A stretch of 9,062 bases of DNA, taken from positions 1-9,062 of the forward strand of contig CAYTQK010000129.1 of assembly GCA_964439745.1 (NCBI GenBank). The letters run 5' to 3'. This document shows positions 1 to 5,445 of the stretch, piece after piece; positions within the stretch are counted from its first letter, which is position 1; each line of letters starts with the position of its first letter. This DNA is from CAYTQK01 sp964439745 (GTDB taxonomy: Bacteria; Desulfobacterota; Desulfobacteria; Desulfobacterales; Desulfosudaceae). Position numbers and translations under genes: made by a program. The notes beneath the pieces were generated by a model. That model searched no databases and had not been told where the DNA came from. It saw nothing but the letters and a program-made list of their open reading frames with translations.

Positions 1-28
1 TTTACAAAAAGATGGGGAAAAATGTCAA
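1..28 (-). promoter_or_regulatory. Possible leftward sigma-70 promoter, cut by the window edge
   Basis: Read on the minus strand, a perfect -35 hexamer TTGACA (23-28) is followed after 18 bases by TAAA (1-4), which would be the first four bases of a -10 element running out of the window. The spacer is T-rich. It lies downstream of the glycosyltransferase stop codon, so it would drive a separate leftward gene outside the window. The -35 match is seen directly; the -10 is incomplete, so the call is tentative. Confidence 0.3.
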
Positions 29-113
29 GACGGGAAGAAGAAGGCAGCAGGACTGTCGGCGCCTTTGCAAAACAGAATTTTATTGGCGGTTGGCAGAAGG
101 CGGCAGCAGCCGG
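1..113. other. Short non-coding stretch at the left edge
   Basis: This is the sequence downstream of the leftward glycosyltransferase gene that ends at 114. I see no credible reading frame in it and no clear intrinsic terminator. The GC-rich part just after the stop codon does not fold into a strong stem followed by a T-run when read leftward. The only notable element is a possible leftward promoter at its far end, described separately. Confidence 0.5.
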
Positions 114-2540
114 TTAGTGGGGAAGGTGGTAATTGTCCCAGAACTGGCGAAAGCTGTTTTCAAAGGAGCGTTGACGGGTATATGACCGGGCGTTGCGCCG
201 CATGGCCGCCAGCTGCTCCGGCTGGTGGCAGAGACGCAGCACTGCCTGGGCGAAGTTTTGCGGCAGAAATTTATCGGCCGGAACAACATACCCGGTTTGC
301 CGGTCGATCAGATTCTCCTGGGGGCCGCCCTGGTCGGTGACGATAACCGGCAGTCCCGAAGCCTGGGCTTCAATGACCACATTGCCCATGGTGTCTATGG
401 TGGAGGGAAAGAGAAATATATCACCGGAAGCGTAAGCCCGGGCCAGGTCCTCGCCGGTCAGATAGCCCGTAAAAATTACCGGGAGTCCGGCGAGTGCTGT
501 GCGTAAGTCCTCCAGATAAGGCCCTTCGCCCACGACTATCAAACAGACATCCTTGCGGACATGATGGATCTGTCGCATCATTTCTTCAAATACCTGGAGG
601 TTTTTTTCGCGGGACACCCGGCCCACGTAAATCAGCTTAAGCATCGACTCGGGAATCCGGTAGCGCTCCGCAAAGAAACCGTTTCGCTTGCCGGGATGAA
701 AATTTTCAATATCCACGCCCCACGGATGCACGATGATTTTGTCTTCCGGCAGCCCTTTTGCGATCAGTTCTCTGGAGGTCATGGCCGACGGGACGTAAAT
801 CCGTTCCATCTGACCGTAAAACCAGATCAGGTATTTCCAGAACATTTTTTCTGTCTGGCCATCCCCGGTCAGGGAGCCGACCGTCTGCGGGAGCGAAGTG
901 TGATAGGTGCCGTTGAAGGGCAGGTTGAGAATCCGGGCCACGGCCAGGGCGGTCAAACCCATGGCCCCGGGCGTTTCGGCATGAATATGGGTATACCGGG
1001 CTTGGTAGCAATGATCCAGAATCTTTAATACCGGCGGATAATAGATTTTTAATTCCGGGTATTCCGGCAGATCGAATTGACCGATGGGAGCAAACACAGC
1101 CACTTTCTCTCTCGGTGACTGATCCGGATCACAGGTGATCAGTGTCAGCGATTTTTTTGTCAGCCGGGCGGCCTCCACCTGGGTACGAATGGCCGTCGCC
1201 ACGCCGTTGATTTCGTTGAATGTATCCGTGAACATGGCAATATGGCGGTTTTGCCCGCCAAAGTCCAGTGGTCGGCGGTTGATGACATGCAAGCATTCTT
1301 CGGCGAACAAGCGGTCCCTGGTAAAGAGGGAGTGGGCGATAAAATAGGGGGAGAGCATCATATACAGCGAGGCGGAGGACCCCATGGTGGTGAACAGATA
1401 AAACAGATCCGCCCGGGTCAGCCGGGAGAGAACGTCGTCGGCGAACTGGCGCAGCGCTTTTTCGAAGAGGCGGTTGACGAAATGAAACCAGCCTGCCGCC
1501 TGCTCCTGCCCGGAATCGTCTTGGTGCCGGTTGGCCTCAGCCGGATCAGGATCAGCAGCAATAGCCAGCCGGGCGTTTTCCAGAAAGGGATTTGCGGCTG
1601 AGGCGGCGCTGAATTCAGCGGCCGGAAAAGGCCGGGACCGTTGACCAGCGGCCGTACAGGGACCCTGGACATAATCCTTCGGCAGCAGGGATTCCGAGAG
1701 AAAAGAGGACAGGTCGGCATCATCGATCCAGCGGTTAAGCTGGAAAGTCTCGTTGTAAAACTGGTACATGATGCTGTAAATGTTGTGGGCCAGTGTCAGC
1801 GGTCCGGAGTCCCGGGTCCGAATGGTCGCCCGGCCCCGGCCGATGCCGTTGAGAAAAGCGGGAACGGAAACAACACCGGGAACGGCCGTCCAGGAACAAC
1901 CCAGGTAAAGCGAGGAATGGTCGTCTGATCCGCTGATAAGACGTTTTTCCCAGGGTTGTTCGCCGCGCGGCGTTATGCCATGGCGGTTGGCCAGCGTCTC
2001 AATCTTTTCCGGCGTCAGCCGGAAAACAATCCGCCGCAGAATGGCATTTTGCAAAAAGTCCCGGGCGCCGTTCAGTTCGAACCATTTGAAAAGCAGCAAC
2101 AATTTTTGAAAATGGCGAACCGTCAATCTGCCGTTGACACTGAACAAGGGATGGGCGACCGCGTGTGCGATCGCTTGCGCTTCCAGGAAATCCTGAAGTT
2201 CGTAGATATTTTCCCGGACCCGGCTGATATCCGCGTGCTGCGCTTCGGTGATGTTGTACACCAGCACGTGAATTTTACAGTTATCCTCGGGAAAATAGGC
2301 GGTTACTTCTTCACTGAGAAAGGTGTCCGGCCAATGGGAAATCTCCAGGCAGCCGTTGATGGTGTTGTGGTCGGTAATAGTGACCATTGTCATGCCGCGG
2401 TTCTTTAAAGAACGGTAGAGATACGCCGGGTCGGTATAGCTTTCCGAGCAGCCGATTTTTTTCAGGATCCAGGAAGAAGGCCGGTGAGAATACCGGGAAT
2501 GAACATGCATGTCTGTCCGGCAGGTGTCGTCTTTGTTCAT
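114..2540 (-). CDS. PHP-domain / GT4 family glycosyltransferase fusion (complete, about 808 aa)
   Basis: A two-domain enzyme. Residues ~8-240 form a PHP metal-dependent hydrolase domain with its ligand motifs intact: H12-x-H14, D57-H58, E77/E78, H91, H126/H130 and D206-x-H208 in GSDDHS. Residues ~350-415 are a helical middle segment shared with the paralogue at 6725-9062. A Pro/Ala-rich linker of about 50 residues before it is not shared. Residues ~433-805 are a GT-B fold GT4 glycosyltransferase: acceptor-side motif TDTFNEINGV, a GTYHTSLP segment, YVGRVSREKN with K646, GEGPYL, and D716-x7-E724, a variant of the family's EX7E donor-binding motif. An NDP-sugar donor and cytoplasmic location are expected from the family; the acceptor is unknown. 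The PHP domain may be a phosphatase or phosphoesterase. The open frame extends upstream to 2741, but the start at 2540 fits because the PHP motif follows at once and its ATG overlaps the upstream deacetylase stop (ATGA). It is the last gene of block B. Enzyme class is secure; the substrate is not. Confidence 0.9.
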   Translation of the reverse strand: MNKDDTCRTDMHVHSRYSHRPSSWILKKIGCSESYTDPAYLYRSLKNRGMTMVTITDHNTINGCLEISHWPDTFLSEEVTAYFPEDNCKIHVLVYNITEAQHADISRVRENIYELQDFLEAQAIAHAVAHPLFSVNGRLTVRHFQKLLLLFKWFELNGARDFLQNAILRRIVFRLTPEKIETLANRHGITPRGEQPWEKRLISGSDDHSSLYLGCSWTAVPGVVSVPAFLNGIGRGRATIRTRDSGPLTLAHNIYSIMYQFYNETFQLNRWIDDADLSSFLSESLLPKDYVQGPCTAAGQRSRPFPAAEFSAASAANPFLENARLAIAADPDPAEANRHQDDSGQEQAAGWFHFVNRLFEKALRQFADDVLSRLTRADLFYLFTTMGSSASLYMMLSPYFIAHSLFTRDRLFAEECLHVINRRPLDFGGQNRHIAMFTDTFNEINGVATAIRTQVEAARLTKKSLTLITCDPDQSPREKVAVFAPIGQFDLPEYPELKIYYPPVLKILDHCYQARYTHIHAETPGAMGLTALAVARILNLPFNGTYHTSLPQTVGSLTGDGQTEKMFWKYLIWFYGQMERIYVPSAMTSRELIAKGLPEDKIIVHPWGVDIENFHPGKRNGFFAERYRIPESMLKLIYVGRVSREKNLQVFEEMMRQIHHVRKDVCLIVVGEGPYLEDLRTALAGLPVIFTGYLTGEDLARAYASGDIFLFPSTIDTMGNVVIEAQASGLPVIVTDQGGPQENLIDRQTGYVVPADKFLPQNFAQAVLRLCHQPEQLAAMRRNARSYTRQRSFENSFRQFWDNYHLPH
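2537..2540 (-). promoter_or_regulatory. ATGA stop/start overlap coupling deacetylase to glycosyltransferase
   Basis: On the minus strand the glycosyltransferase ATG (2540-2538) shares two bases with the deacetylase TGA (2539-2537). No strong Shine-Dalgarno sequence lies just upstream of this ATG, so its translation probably depends on ribosomes ending the deacetylase. This overlap decides the glycosyltransferase start in preference to ATGs further upstream, which would lie inside the deacetylase gene. Confidence 0.7.
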
Positions 2541-3301
2541 GATTGGCTCGCAGGGGTAAAGGTGGTTCTGGAATCGATTGTGTCGGGAGCGTTGGCGCCG
2601 GCCAGATCGGCATACGTCAGAAATCGCCGGCATTGCGAGAGATGCTGGAGCAGATCCATCGCCAGGGGAAGGTCCAGGTCGTTGGGATGGATGGCTATCC
2701 GCAGCGGCTGCCAGGGCAGCCGCCGGCTGACAGTGTTGCACAGGCGCAATACCCTTTTCCGGCCACGGGTATCGGCCATATAGCCGGTAACCGGCAGGAG
2801 GTTGAACCGGTGGGGCCGGACACGATGAATGCCCGTCAAGGTTTCGTATAAATCAAACGGCAGCTTTTCCAGGTGATATCGCGGCAGCCGGCCCAGCGCC
2901 CAGGCCGGGGGGACATAGAGGAGGGGCGGACGCAGGCCGACCCGGCGGAACCACCGGTAGCAACAGAAGATGATGTCGCTGACCGCTTTTGTTTCCAGTG
3001 AGAGATGTTCGGCCTCGTTCCGGGAAAACCAGCGGTCATGAAGCCGGTGCCGGATTGTTTCCCGGCGGTGAACACGATGAAACCAGCCATGTCCGGCCAG
3101 TTCCAGGCCTGCCGACTGCCATTGCCGTAATTGCGATATTTCTGCCGCCGACCAGTCTTTTCCCGGTACCACCAGCAGCGTCAACCGAAAAACACCCATG
3201 GCGCCGAGAAACCGGATGATCGCTTCGGTTTGCTTCATAGTGGCGGGCATGACATCGTGAATAGAAACCAGGGCGCGGCCAGCACGGCGGATTTTTTGCA
3301 T
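2537..3301 (-). CDS. DUF2334-type polysaccharide deacetylase family protein (about 254 aa)
   Basis: A NodB-like carbohydrate deacetylase of the DUF2334 (PF10096) kind, which would remove an N- or O-acetyl group from a sugar. From the start at 3301 it shows an N-terminal SIHDVMP motif (13-19, D16 a metal or catalytic residue), HGWFHR (71-76, with H71 and H75 as likely metal ligands), YVPPAW (129-134) and a C-terminal IHPNDL motif (204-209). About 254 residues is normal for this family. There is no signal peptide or membrane segment, so it probably acts on a cytoplasmic or inner-leaflet sugar. The frame extends upstream to 3388, but that start would overlap the sulfotransferase by about 80 bases. 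The ATG at 3301 lies 7 bases after the sulfotransferase TAA and directly precedes the conserved core. The Shine-Dalgarno signal is weak (GGGT, embedded in the upstream stop region). Middle gene of block B. The family is likely; the exact substrate is unknown. Confidence 0.8.
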   Translation of the reverse strand: MQKIRRAGRALVSIHDVMPATMKQTEAIIRFLGAMGVFRLTLLVVPGKDWSAAEISQLRQWQSAGLELAGHGWFHRVHRRETIRHRLHDRWFSRNEAEHLSLETKAVSDIIFCCYRWFRRVGLRPPLLYVPPAWALGRLPRYHLEKLPFDLYETLTGIHRVRPHRFNLLPVTGYMADTRGRKRVLRLCNTVSRRLPWQPLRIAIHPNDLDLPLAMDLLQHLSQCRRFLTYADLAGANAPDTIDSRTTFTPASQS

Positions 3302-3308
3302 AATGTTT

Positions 3309-4538
3309 TTACCCAGTTCGCGCGTCGACGGCTGACGGCCGCCTTTTTGCTTCGTCGGACAGTGTGTAACCAAACCGATGGCAGGCATCGGCGAACCTTT
3401 GCAAAATTTGTTTTTCGGTCATGTCGTAGGCGGCCAGGTCATATCGGTGGCCGCTGGTATAGTTTTTCTGCTGCCGGTTTTCCCGGTGCAGAAACCAGGT
3501 GAATTCTTCTGTCATGGTATATCCGAATTGCTGATAAATGGTTGTTATCACCTGGCGCAGGTCGGTCTGCATGTCTTCCATTTTTACCGTCAAATGCCTG
3601 TTTCCCGGCAGGCGCGACAGTATCTCGTCCAGGTGGGCATAGGCATAGCGCTGCACTTCGATCATCTGGTCGCGGAAAACATGGCCCCGGGTATTGTTGT
3701 CAAACAGGGCCGCCCCGGTCATCATGGAACTGATATGCGAGGGTACCGCCCGGCCGGGATGGCGCACCGTGCCGATGATGCGGCCATCGGGAAAAGTATC
3801 GGCCAGGGTGGCAGCCATGGGGCCGAAAGAGACATTTTTAGACAGCAGGATCTTATCGGTCCCCCGGACATACAGGTGCCGCTGCAGGCATCTTTTGTAA
3901 AAGGACATGATGCGCTGTCGATCCGGTGCCGGTGTCTGATCATCAAAAAAGGCCAGGTGGCCCAGTTCATCGAAAAAGGGAAAGGGCAGAATCAGCAGAA
4001 AACAGGCGTAAATGGGGACCAGGAAAAAATAGTCTTCCTCCGGATCGGACAGGGAAATTTTGTGAATGGTATCCAGCCCGCCCCAAGCGCTTTGCTCCAG
4101 CAGGCGGATCAGCCGGTAAGCCGGAGCGCCGAAAAAACGATCCAGGGCCGCCAGGCCCAGGACAATTTTGCGCTGGATAATCGAGGGAGCCAAAACCAGT
4201 TCCCACAGGGTAATGGTGGTGAAGGTGTGGCGGTCGGCCGCCAGGAACCGGTGCAGAAAAGTGGTCCCGCTGCGGGGCACGCCCAGGATAAACAAGGGCT
4301 GGTGAATATGCACCTGTTTGTACCGCGGAAACAGGATTTCATCCAGCAGGAAACCCAGCCAGTGACAGGTCTGCAGGAGCAGCAGGGCCGGGCAGAAAAT
4401 CAGCATGGTGACAAACCGCCGCGGTGTCAGCCGGGCCTGGGTGTGACGGCTGTGCAGAAAGGTGCGTTTCAACAGACGGAAATAGCTGGCGTAGCTGATA
4501 ATAATATTTTTCCACAGCGATGATTTCATCGGCGTCAT
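3309..4538 (-). CDS. PAPS-dependent sulfotransferase family protein (Sulfotransfer_3-like, 409 aa)
   Basis: This enzyme would transfer a sulfuryl group from PAPS to a hydroxyl or amine, most plausibly on a glycan or glycolipid. The 5'-phosphosulfate-binding loop is clear (GVPRSGTTFLHR, 86-97), and the 3'-phosphate-binding motif is GTVRHPGRAVPS (256-267, with R259 and S267). Other family marks are DPEEDYFF (165-172), LLSKNVSFGP (231-240) and a C-terminal HRYDLAAYDMTE segment (364-375). Residues ~43-66 are strongly hydrophobic and could be a membrane anchor or a buried helix. The ATG at 4538 has GGA too close upstream; the ATG at 4529 has the same GGA nine bases ahead and may be the true start, which would remove three residues. 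It is the first gene of block B, preceded by a 295-base gap that should hold the block's promoter. The family is secure; the substrate is inferred from the neighbouring deacetylase and glycosyltransferase. Confidence 0.88.
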   Translation of the reverse strand: MTPMKSSLWKNIIISYASYFRLLKRTFLHSRHTQARLTPRRFVTMLIFCPALLLLQTCHWLGFLLDEILFPRYKQVHIHQPLFILGVPRSGTTFLHRFLAADRHTFTTITLWELVLAPSIIQRKIVLGLAALDRFFGAPAYRLIRLLEQSAWGGLDTIHKISLSDPEEDYFFLVPIYACFLLILPFPFFDELGHLAFFDDQTPAPDRQRIMSFYKRCLQRHLYVRGTDKILLSKNVSFGPMAATLADTFPDGRIIGTVRHPGRAVPSHISSMMTGAALFDNNTRGHVFRDQMIEVQRYAYAHLDEILSRLPGNRHLTVKMEDMQTDLRQVITTIYQQFGYTMTEEFTWFLHRENRQQKNYTSGHRYDLAAYDMTEKQILQRFADACHRFGYTLSDEAKRRPSAVDARTG

Positions 4539-4833
4539 TCCGTGAAACGTTTTTGCGGCCGTGATTGCGTCGACCGGCTGGAATTTGTTTGCGGCCAGTG
4601 TAGCCCGCTTTTGTTAGCGTCTGATGAAGATTGTGTGACAGGATTATTACGGAAGGCGTTGCCAACCCCCGTCTCCCCGGTTTTACACGCATAGAAATTT
4701 CTGGCGTTTCTCTTGGTCTTTGACCGGGATTGTGCCGGGCAGACGGAATGGGGTTAATTTTCATCGCGGCCGCAATTAAGCTTGTTCCAGTTGCTGGAAG
4801 GGGATATGGTCGGGTCATAATGCCAAACACCAG
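4539..4833. other. Intergenic region between divergent sulfotransferase and DedA genes
   Basis: This 295-base gap should carry the leftward promoter for block B and the rightward promoter for DedA. I find no strong sigma-70 pair in either direction. The best rightward hint is TTGACC (4720-4725) with only a poor -10 about 18-19 bases on. A leftward TACACT (4597-4602) resembles a -10 but lacks a well-spaced -35. No sigma-54 element with correct -24/-12 spacing was seen. A 32-codon rightward frame in its right part is listed separately. No terminator, tRNA or riboswitch was recognised. Confidence 0.4.
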
Positions 4834-4846
4834 ATGGAAAATATGA
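4748..4846 (+). CDS. Possible 32-aa leader peptide upstream of DedA
   Basis: A short frame begins MGLIFIAAAIKLV, encodes 32 residues and ends in TGA at 4844-4846. That TGA overlaps the second in-frame ATG of DedA (4843-4845) as ATGA, the same coupling layout seen at two other junctions in this window. The N-terminal third is hydrophobic and the rest is basic (several Arg and Lys). Its own Shine-Dalgarno is poor because GGA abuts the ATG. I do not recognise it, and a frame this short can occur by chance. The DedA start would be 4843 if the coupling is real. Confidence 0.2.
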   Translation: MGLIFIAAAIKLVPVAGRGYGRVIMPNTRWKI

Positions 4847-5445
4847 CCGAGACGGTACCGCCTTTGACCTATGCCGGTATTTTTCTGGCCCTGATCGCCC
4901 GGGGCATCGGGGTGCCCATTCCCGAGGACATCCCCCTGCTGACCGGCGGTTTTCTGTGCGCCCGGCAGATCTGCCGCCTGGAATGGATGCTGCCGGTGGC
5001 CTGGAGCGGGGTGCTCGTGGCCGATGGTTTCAGTTTCGGCATGGGCCGCATGTTTCGCGGTCATCTGCCCCGGCTGCCGGTCTTACGCCTGGTCTTTTCT
5101 CCCCGGCGCATGCGCCGGGCGGAACGGTTTTACCGGCGGCACGGCGTAAAAGGTCTGCTGGCGGCCCGCTTTATGCCCGGTTTGCGAACCCCTCTTTTTT
5201 TTATGGCCGGCACCGCCGGCCTGTCTCCGGCCCGGTTTATCCTGATCGACATGGCCATGGCCGTTTTCAGCGTCGGTCTGCTGGTCGGCCTGGGGCGGTA
5301 TTTTCCCACCCGGCTGAACCGCATCCACGACCTGGCGGTATGGTATCAATGGGCCGGTCTCATCCTGGCGGTTCTGCTGCTGATGATCATTTCCTGGAAA
5401 GTGTATAAGAATCAGGGGCGGAGAGCCGGATCTCCGGACGAATAA
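4834..5445 (+). CDS. DedA / VTT-domain family inner membrane protein (203 aa)
   Basis: A DedA-family (SNARE-associated/VTT domain, PF09335) inner membrane protein. Members include transporters that return undecaprenyl phosphate or phospholipids across the membrane. It has the family's N-terminal GVPIPEDIPLLTGG motif (26-39, with acidic E31/D32) and the second re-entrant signature FYRRHGVKGLLAARFMPGLR (99-118, including H103-G104, R112, P115-G116 and R118). Hydrophobic stretches at ~11-25, 52-66, 117-127, 134-154 and 172-189 and a basic tail fit the family, and ~200 residues is usual. Two in-frame starts are possible: ATG 4834, or ATG 4843, which has GGA four bases upstream and overlaps the stop of a possible leader peptide. 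It is the only plus-strand gene, diverges from block B, and its last 34 bases overlap the radical SAM gene tail-to-tail. A role in lipid-carrier recycling for the neighbouring glycan genes is inferred. Confidence 0.87.
   Translation: MENMTETVPPLTYAGIFLALIARGIGVPIPEDIPLLTGGFLCARQICRLEWMLPVAWSGVLVADGFSFGMGRMFRGHLPRLPVLRLVFSPRRMRRAERFYRRHGVKGLLAARFMPGLRTPLFFMAGTAGLSPARFILIDMAMAVFSVGLLVGLGRYFPTRLNRIHDLAVWYQWAGLILAVLLLMIISWKVYKNQGRRAGSPDE
5412..5445. other. 34-base tail-to-tail overlap of DedA and radical SAM genes
   Basis: The DedA stop codon TAA (5443-5445, plus strand) lies inside the radical SAM coding region, and the radical SAM stop TGA (5414-5412, minus strand) lies inside DedA. Each strand therefore codes for the end of one protein, and no space is left for a conventional terminator between them. 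Just past the DedA stop, 5450-5466 can form a short GC-rich stem in RNA, but no T-run follows. Confidence 0.8.

Noticed and set aside
3378..4523. Plus-strand open frame of 381 codons opposite the sulfotransferase
   Set aside because: No family motif and a biased composition typical of antisense frames. The minus strand has intact PAPS-binding motifs throughout.
4339..5064. Minus-strand open frame of 241 codons spanning the intergenic gap
   Set aside because: It overlaps both the sulfotransferase and DedA genes, is rich in His, Gln, Pro and Gly, and has no recognisable domain.
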